Of a stretch of DNA of 64,000 nt, positions 49,818 to 58,664 are shown one piece after another. The position numbers and the translations under genes are program-made. Below the pieces are notes generated by a model. That model saw only the letters and a program-made list of their open reading frames with translations. It was not told the origin of the DNA and ran no database searches. This DNA is from an uncultured Oribacterium sp. (lineage in GTDB: Bacteria > Bacillota > Clostridia > Lachnospirales > Lachnospiraceae). The stretch is from positions 1 to 64,000 of the forward strand of contig CAMKKZ010000001.1 in assembly GCA_946413525.1 (NCBI GenBank), read 5' to 3'. How positions within the stretch are numbered: the first letter of the stretch is position 1; each line of letters opens with the position of its first letter.

Positions 49818-52800
49818 TTATTCAAGTATACGCCGATAATAGGGGTAATTAGCCGTCACTTCATTGACGGATACATTATTATGATAGCTGTTTTCATGGA
49901 TGGCCATCATATTTCCGTTGGGCAGCCAGCTAAGGAACATTACTACATGGCTGTCTGCTCCCACACGTATAATGATATCTCCCGGCTTAAGATCTGCGCG
50001 CCGTATCTTTTCACCAACGCCTATCAATGTCGATGTACTGGCAGCTCCGCCCAAGGTTTTGCCAAGAGCCGACCAATAAACCCATTGTATCCATCCAGAG
50101 CAATCAAGCCCGCGGAGTATCCTTCCTTTATAATCAGCTTCACCAATCACCCTTCCAAAGCCATTGGACTCATAACCCGGCCCGCTGGCCTTTCCTCCCC
50201 AATAATATGGGATTTTTCCTACGGAGCCCAAGGCATAACGAATCAAGGTCTTTCTTTCTTCACTGATGCCCACAGGCAGTCCGTCCAGGTAAGCAGAAAC
50301 TTCCTCTCCCGTCAATGGTATCTTTGGATCTAATGAGGATATGCTAAGGCCATAGTTTCTGAACCAATCCTGAGAGATCAAACTCTGTACAGCCAACAGG
50401 TTCGCCTGATTCCAGCCCTCCCACCTGCTGTATTCATCAATGGCATCTCTTGCCTCTAATTCATTGTCCGCATCCAGATTGATGGAACGAAGGCCGTTTT
50501 TATCATCAAATTGATAAACGGTAATGCTGACATACAAATCGACATGTCCAGGACAATAATTTTTGTCATTTGGATCATCATCATGTCTGACTTGACTATT
50601 ATCCTCACTATCATTCCTGACGTCATTGTTTGGATTTTCATTGCCGTAGCTCTCAGAAGCTGAAGGATTCGCGGCACTTTCGTCAGTGAATGTAAGTTCC
50701 GGATGATTATCACCAGATGAATTGCTGTCATTTTGAACACTATCCAGAATATGTACTTCCTCTGATGATTCACCAATGCTAGAATCGCCGGAATCTGTGA
50801 CTTCCTCATGAAAATCAGAAGGCGGATCTTCTGCTGATTCAACTGTTACTACAGAACTTTCCAACAAGTCTGAGGGTTCATCCTCTTCTGCCGGGGCATT
50901 TTCCACGAATTCTTCCGTTGAATCGGCCTGGTTAGCTGAATCCGCGGCATTCTGTTCATTTTGAATCGTCGTTTCCGAAGATGACTCTGCAGTTTCCTCT
51001 ACAGGTGGAGGCGGTGTTTCTTCATTTGAAGAGTTTGCGTCGAAAACAAGGAGATTTTCACTTATTACCTTAAGAAAGGGCTTATATGCCTTGTTTAATA
51101 GAAGCGTGAAACTCGTTTGCCGTTTTTTTCCTGATGACATCTCCGAAAATTCCAGCATATCATCTGAGCTTGCCGTGGCAGCAGGGTTTTCTGACTGCCC
51201 TTCCCCCCCTGTCTGAGATGCCTCTGTATTGGAAGATGAAGTAGAAACATCTGTATTATCATTTGAGCTGGAAACGGTCTCACTTGACCCTGATTCATTG
51301 TTTGAAGCTTCTGCTTGGCCTGTTTCCGATATTTGTACATCAGGGGATGTAGCATCCAATGGATTCGAGTTCCCTGATTCAATATTGGCAGGAGAATCCG
51401 CAGCCTCTGGATTGCCAGCTTCGCCCTCATCAAACCCGTTCTCAGCGGTTCCATCTTCAATATTGTCCGATGGATTAGTGGCCTCTCCATTAACATCGAC
51501 CGATGGATCAGCGGCTTCTCCTGCAATGCTGTCCGATGGATCAGCAGCTTCTCCTGCAATGCTGTCCGATGGATTAGCGGCATTGTTATCAACATTATCC
51601 GATGAATCAATGTCTTCACCTTCAACGCTGTCTGATGGACTGGAATTTTCGGATTGACTGCTTTCTGCCACATCGTTATTTGATGAGATAATGTTATCTG
51701 CCGTTTCCTCCAGGGACAGAACGTCTGAAACAGATTCTTCATCGTTCAGAGTATCCGGCATGCCCTCGCTTCCCAATGCGATATTTTCATCGGAAAATGT
51801 GATTCCAGACTGTAAGTCAGAATTTTGAAATTCGCTGTTATTTTCATATTCAGAAGATGGGGTTCCTTCTTCGGAACTTGTTGATGGAAGCTCTTCTTCG
51901 TTATTAGCTACCTTGTCAAATGAAGCATCAGGACCCTCCTGGAAAGATGTTTCTTCTTGAATGATATTATTAAATTCCCCTCCTTCCACTACGTTTTCTG
52001 AAGCAGACTGTATCCCTTCATTTCCTTGATTATTTGGATCATGGAATTCCAATAAGTTGGATTGGGAAGGATTATCCTGTTCTTCCTGTTCAACAAGTTT
52101 TGCCTCGTCTTCAACAGTACGGTGTATACAACCATCATCATAATAAACGCTGCCGATGCTGATTCTGTACGAATGGGATTTTTTATATAACTCCAGACAT
52201 ATTTTTTCAAATGTATCATGGTCAAGATAATTATGTTGATAGCAGTAAACGCTTGCCATGGACATTATATCCTTGATATTGGAATATTCTGTTGTCTGAT
52301 TCCCATCGGCATCATAAAAAGCCACATTGACTCGCCGGAAATTGGGGATAAACCAACTCGATGGGTCAGAATTATTATGAGAGGAATCATCTGGATTGTA
52401 TTTGCCAAGTACATTGGCGGAGGAAATGCCCATGCGTCTGGCCATCTCCAGTGGCGTGATGCCGCAGGCATCATATATGTCCGCAATATACCTGGCGTCT
52501 TCATTCATTAATTTGTTATATACTTCCCCCGCATAAGAATGAAGCACATCGCTGTCATCGGCATCCGGGCTATAATAATATGCCAGATTCAATCTGTCGG
52601 ATGCAGGCTGGAAAGATGCTTCATCTACTTCGACTATGCCATCGTATTCGGCAATCTCGCTTAAAAGCGCGGAGTGGATATTGGAAAAGCGGGGAATTTC
52701 ATATTCTGGCACAGTTTTATTCTGGACAGACTCTTCCGTCTCATTATCCATGACAGCAACAGGGCTTGATGCCAAAGTTTCCTGACCTTCCGCCTTTTCC

Positions 52801-52955
52801 TGAGAAGAGATGGAATCAGCAGTAGCAGGCTGAATATCTCCAGACTTTTTGCTGCTCTGCCAGTAATTAAAGAGTATGACTGATAATATGCAGAATACAA
52901 GCAACGCGGAAATGCTTCGCTTTTTCTTACTAATAATCTGTATTATGGATTTCAA
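49818..52955 (-). CDS. Membrane-anchored NlpC/P60-type wall hydrolase with long disordered stalk
   Basis: 1045 residues. One membrane segment (about 13-31) anchors it. A globular region to about 290 contains two DUF-like halves. About 520 residues rich in Ser, Asp, Glu and Asn follow, including near-repeats NPSDSIAGEAAD / DPSDSIAGEAAD. The C-terminal domain (about 905-1045) is NlpC/P60 or CHAP-like: YYWGGKA, the catalytic Cys952 in LDCSGWIQWVYW, the histidine in ADSHVVMFLSW, and HENSYHNN. It probably cuts peptidoglycan cross-peptides. AGGAG is upstream and the start overlaps rluD by 26 nt. Confidence 0.9.
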   Translation of the reverse strand: MKSIIQIISKKKRSISALLVFCILSVILFNYWQSSKKSGDIQPATADSISSQEKAEGQETLASSPVAVMDNETEESVQNKTVPEYEIPRFSNIHSALLSEIAEYDGIVEVDEASFQPASDRLNLAYYYSPDADDSDVLHSYAGEVYNKLMNEDARYIADIYDACGITPLEMARRMGISSANVLGKYNPDDSSHNNSDPSSWFIPNFRRVNVAFYDADGNQTTEYSNIKDIMSMASVYCYQHNYLDHDTFEKICLELYKKSHSYRISIGSVYYDDGCIHRTVEDEAKLVEQEEQDNPSQSNLLEFHDPNNQGNEGIQSASENVVEGGEFNNIIQEETSFQEGPDASFDKVANNEEELPSTSSEEGTPSSEYENNSEFQNSDLQSGITFSDENIALGSEGMPDTLNDEESVSDVLSLEETADNIISSNNDVAESSQSENSSPSDSVEGEDIDSSDNVDNNAANPSDSIAGEAADPSDSIAGEAADPSVDVNGEATNPSDNIEDGTAENGFDEGEAGNPEAADSPANIESGNSNPLDATSPDVQISETGQAEASNNESGSSETVSSSNDNTDVSTSSSNTEASQTGGEGQSENPAATASSDDMLEFSEMSSGKKRQTSFTLLLNKAYKPFLKVISENLLVFDANSSNEETPPPPVEETAESSSETTIQNEQNAADSANQADSTEEFVENAPAEEDEPSDLLESSVVTVESAEDPPSDFHEEVTDSGDSSIGESSEEVHILDSVQNDSNSSGDNHPELTFTDESAANPSASESYGNENPNNDVRNDSEDNSQVRHDDDPNDKNYCPGHVDLYVSITVYQFDDKNGLRSINLDADNELEARDAIDEYSRWEGWNQANLLAVQSLISQDWFRNYGLSISSLDPKIPLTGEEVSAYLDGLPVGISEERKTLIRYALGSVGKIPYYWGGKASGPGYESNGFGRVIGEADYKGRILRGLDCSGWIQWVYWSALGKTLGGAASTSTLIGVGEKIRRADLKPGDIIIRVGADSHVVMFLSWLPNGNMMAIHENSYHNNVSVNEVTANYPYYRRILE
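51478..51600 (-). repeat. Tandem repeats in the stalk-coding region
   Basis: Degenerate 39-bp (13-residue) units coding for versions of NPSDSIAGEAAD occur at least four times. Two neighbouring copies are nearly identical in DNA. Length variation here would alter only the stalk length. Confidence 0.75.
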
Positions 52956-53922
52956 TTTTTCTCCTGTTCAACTTTCCTTTTTCCATTTTTCTGAGCTTTT
53001 CGAGCAAATCCGAAAAATATTCGGGATACTCAGATTCAAATACTGTAAGTTTTTTGCTGCCTGGATGTATAAAACCAAGTACTTTTGCATGCAGACATTG
53101 CCCTTCCAATGAAAAAGGGATGTTTCTGACATTTCCGTACACCTCATCTCCGAGGACAGGGTGACCGATGCTTGCCATATGGACACGAATTTGATGGGTT
53201 CGTCCCGTTTCCAGTGTACATTCCACCAAAGTATAGTCTGAAAAGCGCTCCAAAACACGATAATGGGTTACCGCATTTCTTCCGTTCTTATGGTCAATCG
53301 CCTGTTTCTTCCTATCCTTGTGGCTTCTGCCTATAGGTTCCTGAATTGTCCCCTCTTCTTCTTTCAAGAAACCACATACAATTGCCACATATTTTCTGAT
53401 GATTGAATGTTCTTTTAGCTGTTCGGCCAGAAATCTGTGGGCTTGGTCATTTTTACATACCACAAGAAGGCCGGTCGTATCTTTGTCTATCCTGTGTACA
53501 ATGCCGGGACGCTGAATGCCATTAATGGAAGAAAGACTGCTGCCGCAATGCTCCATTACGGCATTGACTAATGTGCCTCCGGGATGTCCCGGTGCGGGAT
53601 GCACAACCATTCCTTTTTTTTTATTAATCACCAAAAGATCATCGTCTTCATATACGATGTCAAGCGGGATATCTTCAGGAGAGATGACGGTTTCCAAAGG
53701 AGGCGGAAGTAAGACGAGTATGTGATCGCCTGCTTTTAATTTTGTACTGGGCTTAGGATTGGAGCCATTTAAAAAGACATGCTTATCCAAAATCAGATTT
53801 GATATATAGCTTCTGCTCCATGCTTTTTCTGACGCGGAAGCAAGGAAAACATCTATTCTCTTCCCGGCCTCTTCATTCCCTGTCACAAAAACGCGTTCTT
53901 CCGTTTCATTTCTTTTTTCCAT
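52930..53922 (-). CDS. rluD: RluD-type 23S rRNA pseudouridine synthase
   Basis: An S4 domain (RIDVFLASASEKAWSRSYIS) precedes the RluA/RluD catalytic domain with HRIDKDTTGLLVVCKN, whose Asp attacks uridine, then GRTHQIRVHMASIGHPVLGD and CLHAKVLGFIHP. It modifies helix 69 in known members. 330 residues from ATG 53922. The frame is open up to a TTG at 53952, directly after the lspA stop; neither start has a clear ribosome binding site, so coupling to lspA is likely. Confidence 0.92.
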   Translation of the reverse strand: MEKRNETEERVFVTGNEEAGKRIDVFLASASEKAWSRSYISNLILDKHVFLNGSNPKPSTKLKAGDHILVLLPPPLETVISPEDIPLDIVYEDDDLLVINKKKGMVVHPAPGHPGGTLVNAVMEHCGSSLSSINGIQRPGIVHRIDKDTTGLLVVCKNDQAHRFLAEQLKEHSIIRKYVAIVCGFLKEEEGTIQEPIGRSHKDRKKQAIDHKNGRNAVTHYRVLERFSDYTLVECTLETGRTHQIRVHMASIGHPVLGDEVYGNVRNIPFSLEGQCLHAKVLGFIHPGSKKLTVFESEYPEYFSDLLEKLRKMEKGKLNRRKIEIHNTDY

Positions 53923-53952
53923 GGTAATACATAGTCTTGAGTGACATTCCAA

Positions 53953-54456
53953 CTACTGTAAGGGCGACCGAAATTCATCTTCTTTATAAAAAAATATTAG
54001 AAGGAAGGCAAGCAGGAAACAACCACAGGTTATGCAGATATCAGCAAAATTGAATACCGGAAAATCAATAAGTTTGAAATAAATAAAATCAACAACATAC
54101 GCATTGCTCATCCGGTCTATCAGATTTCCGATAGCGCCACTGAAAATCAAAATACAAACGAAAAATATGGGCAGATACCGCTGTCTGAGTGGAATGGAAT
54201 TGATGAAAACAAATAATCCGAAAATGACCAAAAATGTAATGCATAAAAAAAACACCTGTTGCCCCTGAAAAATACCAAAAGCTGCTCCCCGGTTTTCCAC
54301 ATAAACAAGATGCAAAATATTTCGGATGAGGACTATCTCTTTCCCGCTTGAAAGGAATCGAACCGCAAGATTCTTGCTGTATCGATCCACCCAGATAAGG
54401 AATAGGGATAATAAAAGAAAAAGCGTACTATTCTTCCATTTTATCTTAATTTTCAT
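53953..54456 (-). CDS. lspA: Lipoprotein signal peptidase (signal peptidase II)
   Basis: Cleaves diacylated prolipoproteins made by Lgt. 167 residues with four membrane segments. The two catalytic aspartates lie in GNLIDRM and FNFADICI. VENRGAAFGIFQ is the conserved loop before them. It overlaps nothing and abuts rluD at the stop codon, an order common in Firmicutes. Confidence 0.95.
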   Translation of the reverse strand: MKIKIKWKNSTLFLLLSLFLIWVDRYSKNLAVRFLSSGKEIVLIRNILHLVYVENRGAAFGIFQGQQVFFLCITFLVIFGLFVFINSIPLRQRYLPIFFVCILIFSGAIGNLIDRMSNAYVVDFIYFKLIDFPVFNFADICITCGCFLLAFLLIFFYKEDEFRSPLQ

Positions 54457-54476
54457 AAAGCTTTTTCGATAATAAA

Positions 54477-54505
54477 CGGGCAGAGAATAATATACTCTCT
54501 GCCCG
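54477..54505 (-). terminator. Terminator between sepF and lspA
   Basis: CGGGCAGAGA (54477-54486) pairs perfectly with TCTCTGCCCG (54496-54505) over a 9-nt loop. On the minus strand it is followed by TTTATT. It lies 22 nt after the sepF stop. Confidence 0.7.
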
Positions 54506-54527
54506 AAAAATTAATTTGAATAATGGA

Positions 54528-55061
54528 CTAAGCCCTCAAGTTCAATCCGCCCATGGTTTGCTCAGCGTTTTCAGACAGTATGTTTTGAAAATCCCCTGTG
54601 AGATCCACATTATCCGGTGTAGCAATAAAGATATATTTTGATATCTTATCAAATCTTCCGTTAATTGAATATGCCGCCCCACATGAGAAATCAATAATTC
54701 GTTGTGCTATCTCCATGTGCAAGCCTTCCATATTAAGAACTACGGCTTTGCCGGAAAGAAGATAATCGCATATTTCCCTGGAATCATCCATGGAGGTAGG
54801 TTTAATCATCGTCACTTCAAAATCTGCCCTCCTGCTCTGCTGCGTGGATTTGTTTCGACTGAAAAATCTCGGCTTTGAATCGTCAATGGGATCAGAGTAA
54901 TCATTATCCCGTAAATTCTTTCTCAAAAAAGGGATGGGGCGCTGCTCTGGCGGTTCATCATCATAACCATTCTCGAAATCATAGCCTTCATCGTCAATTG
55001 GAAATTCGTCATCTCCCCTGCCAAATGTGAAATTTTTCATAAAATCGCTGATAATACTCAT
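54528..55061 (-). CDS. sepF: Cell division protein SepF
   Basis: Assembles on FtsZ filaments and tethers them to the membrane. 177 residues. An N-terminal amphipathic helix (MSIISDFMKNFTFG), an acidic and Pro-rich linker, and the C-terminal domain (EVTMIKPTSMDDSREICDYL, AVVLNMEGL, RIIDFSCGAAYSINGRFDKI) are all in place. GGGGCGGGGG precedes the ATG. Confidence 0.95.
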   Translation of the reverse strand: MSIISDFMKNFTFGRGDDEFPIDDEGYDFENGYDDEPPEQRPIPFLRKNLRDNDYSDPIDDSKPRFFSRNKSTQQSRRADFEVTMIKPTSMDDSREICDYLLSGKAVVLNMEGLHMEIAQRIIDFSCGAAYSINGRFDKISKYIFIATPDNVDLTGDFQNILSENAEQTMGGLNLRA

Positions 55062-55183
55062 TTTTTACCCCCGCCCCATTAAGAAAGCTATAAATTTGCT
55101 TATGGTCTATTGTAACAATTTTTAAATTCTTGTCAACTATGGCAATTCAGATTTTGGCACGTAAATTCCTTTTTACAGGAAAA

Positions 55184-56593
55184 CTATTGATAAATAAGCT
55201 GCCCCTCCCTGACCAAGGAAGCATCAAGCACAATATGATCATATACAGATAGCCCGTAGTCCGTATTTTTTTCAATGATTACATATTCATTATTCGCTTC
55301 TATAGGAACAATCTGGCGGAAAACACAAAACCCCTTGTTAATGTTATACACGCCTTTGATTGGCTTCATGGGTCCTACAGTATATGTTTCCCCTGTGTCT
55401 TTCTTGAAAAGAACATCCCCTGTTTTCAATTGCGAAAGATCATCAGGGTCAGAAACGCTTAGATAACAATATTGATTGTCAATGCGGTAAATCTCCGCTT
55501 TGGTGAACTCCTGAGTAATTCCGTCTTCTGTGATTTTCTGATGAATGAATCCTTTAATATCATTTTCACTGATCAAAAAATCCTTGGGGACAATGTAAAA
55601 ATCTTTGTCCACTATGGAAGTGACGGGAATCTTGAGCCCGCTCTCATTACTGCTCATAATTTCAAAAGAAATAAGGCGTTCACCACAAAACTCTTCCATC
55701 AAACTGTTCATGCTTATTTTGCCATAATCATTGCCATCAGTAGCTGTGTAAACAGAAAGAGTACCAGACCCTGTCAGGTTTTTTTCAGTAAAATATATTC
55801 GGACGGATTTGAGGATTTGATAACGTTCTTTCTCTTCGTCCGAAATAGGAAAAACTATGCTCCAGTTCGGACTAGTGATGAGTTTGTAAACAAGGTTTCC
55901 TTCTTCAATCGTTTCGCCCGGCTTTGTGACATGACGGTTGTAGGCATCTGTGGAAAACATTTCTGCTGTCACATCTGCCTCCCTTACCCCTTCATACCCG
56001 TCAGTGGCATAGGATACAATGCCGGATTTTTCCGTGGGAACCCTGGTATAACCATAATCCCCCTCCTCAAACATGGCATCTAAATCTTCTGAATTCGCAA
56101 AGCTGCTAAATTCCAATGCTGAAGCATCCAGAGAATATTTAATATCATATAGAGCATAAAAATCTTCATTTTTGAATGATTTCGAAAATTGCGAAAGTCG
56201 GTAACGTATATCTGATATTTGTTCCTTGTTTAATTCAATCGCTAATTCCGGATGCTGCTGTATGAACTCGTGAAGTTTGTTTGACTGGTCGATAACATAT
56301 ACGTTTGATTGCGCGGCGACCCGTCTGCCATCTTGAATATAGTAATGGATGGTTCCAGACTGTGGGGCGGCTACAGCCTCTTCCTCACGAATGGCAAAGC
56401 CTGTATATTGTTTTTGACGTACAATATTCCCCTCCATCACTTCATAGTGCCGAATTTGGTCTCTTGATAAGTAAGCATAAACACTAAAAATAATGTAGAG
56501 AAAGATAATCACAAAAATTATCGTCCCTACATTGAACCTGAACCAGCTTTGCTGTGACTTATTATTGGATTCTGTTTGCCGGTCGGATGCCAT
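55184..56593 (-). CDS. HlyD-family-like membrane adaptor protein
   Basis: 469 residues. One membrane segment at about 24-44 is followed by a barrel-sandwich hybrid typical of membrane-fusion proteins: TGFAIREEEAVAAPQSGTIH and YIQDGRRVAAQSNVYVID. Further beta-rich segments run to residue 469. No cognate ABC transporter is beside it. In Firmicutes, proteins of this plan are often found next to sepF, so a division or envelope role is more likely than toxin export. It starts 5 nt after the P-loop gene. Confidence 0.75.
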   Translation of the reverse strand: MASDRQTESNNKSQQSWFRFNVGTIIFVIIFLYIIFSVYAYLSRDQIRHYEVMEGNIVRQKQYTGFAIREEEAVAAPQSGTIHYYIQDGRRVAAQSNVYVIDQSNKLHEFIQQHPELAIELNKEQISDIRYRLSQFSKSFKNEDFYALYDIKYSLDASALEFSSFANSEDLDAMFEEGDYGYTRVPTEKSGIVSYATDGYEGVREADVTAEMFSTDAYNRHVTKPGETIEEGNLVYKLITSPNWSIVFPISDEEKERYQILKSVRIYFTEKNLTGSGTLSVYTATDGNDYGKISMNSLMEEFCGERLISFEIMSSNESGLKIPVTSIVDKDFYIVPKDFLISENDIKGFIHQKITEDGITQEFTKAEIYRIDNQYCYLSVSDPDDLSQLKTGDVLFKKDTGETYTVGPMKPIKGVYNINKGFCVFRQIVPIEANNEYVIIEKNTDYGLSVYDHIVLDASLVREGQLIYQ

Positions 56594-56598
56594 GTGGA

Positions 56599-57018
56599 TT
56601 ATAGTGTGATAATCACGTTTTCTTTAATTTCATCAGGCAGCTCTTCAGCGTCTAATGAAACACTGAGGACAAAAGTGATTTTATACCTTTCGCCCAGTAA
56701 CTTCAATTTTTTTATACAGCCACTGATATCTGCCCCGTCCAGACCTGAGAGCTTGAGGAAACTGTCCAGAAAAACATATTCAAGATCATGATCTTGGGAA
56801 ATGATTCCGCTTACAAATCCAATAAAGGAATCCTCGTTCTCGATTGGAAATTCATTTACATTAATGAGGCGGATGCGATTATTCAGCTCATACATGTACT
56901 GCACGGACTTGTCCAGAAAAACGACCGATCCATTTGCCTCTTTCACTATTGAATTTGCCCGATCCAGAAGCTGCTTGGTTTTCCCCTTTCCTCTCCTGCC
57001 TACGATTAACTGCACCAT
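56599..57018 (-). CDS. Small P-loop protein, function unknown
   Basis: 139 residues. LIVGRRGKGKTKQLL (residues 4-18) is a Walker A motif, and YVFLDSFLKLSG could be the Walker B strand. Automatic annotations sometimes label such proteins as PilT-like, but no other PilT features are present. AGGAGG precedes the ATG, and a good promoter lies at 57151-57179. It heads a transcript with the HlyD-like gene. Confidence 0.75.
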   Translation of the reverse strand: MVQLIVGRRGKGKTKQLLDRANSIVKEANGSVVFLDKSVQYMYELNNRIRLINVNEFPIENEDSFIGFVSGIISQDHDLEYVFLDSFLKLSGLDGADISGCIKKLKLLGERYKITFVLSVSLDAEELPDEIKENVIITL

Positions 57019-57047
57019 GGCTTCTTACCTCCTAAAGGATTAGATAG

Positions 57048-57076
57048 GGCAGGCAAACGAAACGGTTTCCTGCCCA
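57048..57076 (-). promoter_or_regulatory. Hairpin in the 5' leader of the P-loop gene
   Basis: GGGCAGG pairs with CCTGCCC and AAAC with GTTT inside it, with one unpaired base on each side. It lies about 30 nt before the start codon and could affect translation or mRNA life. Confidence 0.5.
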
Positions 57077-57150
57077 TAGTGCAAACCAACTTATTTGCCT
57101 TGAGCATTCATATTGTTGAATATTGATCTGCACAAAAATAACTCATATTT

Positions 57151-57179
57151 ATTATATTACATCTTAAATGTGTTTTCAA
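57151..57179 (-). promoter_or_regulatory. Promoter of the P-loop/HlyD-like operon
   Basis: On the minus strand: -35 TTGAAA (57174-57179), a 17-nt spacer, -10 TATAAT (57151-57156). Confidence 0.8.
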
Positions 57180-57230
57180 GTTGAATCTCTGTGCCTGTCA
57201 CAAGCCTTTATTTGTGCATGAGGTACATAA

Positions 57231-57261
57231 TTTTCCGCAGCATTCCTTGTGCTGCGGAAAA
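57231..57261. repeat. Family 2 element, copy g (module D only), after dacA
   Basis: TTTTCCGCAGCA (57231-57242) pairs with TGCTGCGGAAAA (57250-57261). It is nearly identical to module D at 13144 and 28639. It ends 10 nt from the dacA stop, so it again lies just past a stop codon, this time of a minus-strand gene, and the T run could make it the dacA terminator. Confidence 0.88.
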
Positions 57262-57271
57262 ACCCACTATT

Positions 57272-58237
57272 TCAATGTGACCTTGACAAAAGTTCTGTCA
57301 AATCGCCATACAAGGCATCCTTGCTTTCTTCCTTCATTGAAATGGCGATGAACTCCTCGTTGGATGCTTCTCTTTCCGCGGCAAGAGCAAGGCAATAACC
57401 GGCTTTTTTTGTAGTTCCGGTTTTCCCGAACAGAACATTCACACCATCGGGTTCTTCCCTTTCCCCGGTCAGAAAAAGATTTGTCCCATTCCAAACCTGG
57501 GATTTTGGCATCCCGTTCCGATCTTTGTACTTCACATTGTAAGTAACTGTAGACGCAATTGTCCTGAATTCGTCATATTTCATGACCTCATTCAAAATAA
57601 TGTAAATATCATAAGGCGTTGTATAATGGTTATCGTCCGGAAGTCCGTGAGGATTCACAAAATGTGTCCCTGTACAACCCAGCGCGAGCGCCCTTTCGTT
57701 CATTATCCGGACAAAATCGGATACAGATCCGGCTGTAGCTTCCGCAACGGCAACGGCGGCATCATTACCGGAGGGCAGGAGCATTCCATAAAGGAGATCT
57801 TCAATCCTCATACGCTCCCCGGATTGCAGGAAAGCTGTAGAGGAACCTGCCTCTTTAATTACGGAATTACTGGTAATCAGAAACTCTTCATTCAAATCCT
57901 CCACATTTTCGAGGCATACCAGCGCCGTCATTAATTTTGTAATACTGGCAGGGTATGTCCTGGCATACGGATTTTTGTACGCCTGAGCCTCATCAGTATT
58001 CAGGGATACAAGGAGGCAGGCCGGAGAAAGCAGTCCCTCGGCATTAAAATCAGCATCATCCGGTACGGCGAGATATTTAGAAAAACCTTCTGCCTGGACA
58101 GGGATGCCTGGATTGACGGACACGGAATTCATCCTTCCTATGGCCATCTTGATATCAAATGGTTTTTCTATTTCTTTTTCGCAGGAGCAAAGCAAAAGAA
58201 CAAGGATGAGGGGCAAAACAAAATGTAATTTACGCAT
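57272..58237 (-). CDS. dacA: D-alanyl-D-alanine carboxypeptidase (S11 family), probable lipoprotein
   Basis: Trims the terminal D-Ala of wall pentapeptides. 321 residues from the start chosen. The N-terminus MRKLHFVLPLILVLLLCSC ends in a lipobox-like LCSC, so it is probably lipid-anchored. The active-site motifs are SITK, SGN (LPSGNDAAVAVAE) and KTG (FGKTGTTKKAGY). The frame is open further up to 58312, inside mgsA, but the signal sequence argues for ATG 58237. The C-terminal PBP5-like beta domain is missing or very short. Confidence 0.9.
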   Translation of the reverse strand: MRKLHFVLPLILVLLLCSCEKEIEKPFDIKMAIGRMNSVSVNPGIPVQAEGFSKYLAVPDDADFNAEGLLSPACLLVSLNTDEAQAYKNPYARTYPASITKLMTALVCLENVEDLNEEFLITSNSVIKEAGSSTAFLQSGERMRIEDLLYGMLLPSGNDAAVAVAEATAGSVSDFVRIMNERALALGCTGTHFVNPHGLPDDNHYTTPYDIYIILNEVMKYDEFRTIASTVTYNVKYKDRNGMPKSQVWNGTNLFLTGEREEPDGVNVLFGKTGTTKKAGYCLALAAEREASNEEFIAISMKEESKDALYGDLTELLSRSH

Positions 58238-58268
58238 GATCGAATATACCATTAATTTGTCAAGAATG

Positions 58269-58661
58269 CTACTGCAGGTTACGCCATTCGAGGTCTCCTC
58301 TTTCAAGAGCATGGATTAAAAGCTCTGCGGATGCCAGGTTTGTAGCCACCGGAACATTGTGGATGTCACAGAGGCGGACAATTGAACTGAATTTGTGCTC
58401 ATAATCCTTTCTGCTCAAGGGATCCCTGAGAAAAATGACCATATCAATATTGCCCTGTTCTATTTGGGACGCGAATTGCCTGGCCCCACCCGTTTGCCCG
58501 GGAAGGAACTTGTGAATGCGCAGATTAGTCACCTCCTCAACCAGTATGCCCGTGGTACCTGTAGCATACAGGTCATGCCTGCTGAGAATACCCCTGTAGG
58601 CGATACAAAAATTCTGCATGAGCTTTTTTTTGGAGTCATGCGCAATTAATCCAACATTCAT
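58269..58661 (-). CDS. mgsA: Methylglyoxal synthase
   Basis: Converts dihydroxyacetone phosphate to methylglyoxal and phosphate. 130 residues. VGLIAHDSKKKLMQNFC at the start, LYATGTTG, GGARQFASQI, MVIFLRDPLSRKDYEHKFSS with the catalytic Asp region, and VPVATNLASAELLI are family signatures. It starts 3 nt after rodA ends; its place in a wall-elongation cluster is common in Clostridia. Confidence 0.95.
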   Translation of the reverse strand: MNVGLIAHDSKKKLMQNFCIAYRGILSRHDLYATGTTGILVEEVTNLRIHKFLPGQTGGARQFASQIEQGNIDMVIFLRDPLSRKDYEHKFSSIVRLCDIHNVPVATNLASAELLIHALERGDLEWRNLQ

Positions 58662-58664
58662 TAA

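Noticed and set aside
51095-51742. Long alternative frames on both strands within the stalk of the NlpC/P60 gene
   Set aside because: Low-complexity, repeat-driven shadows of the real frame.
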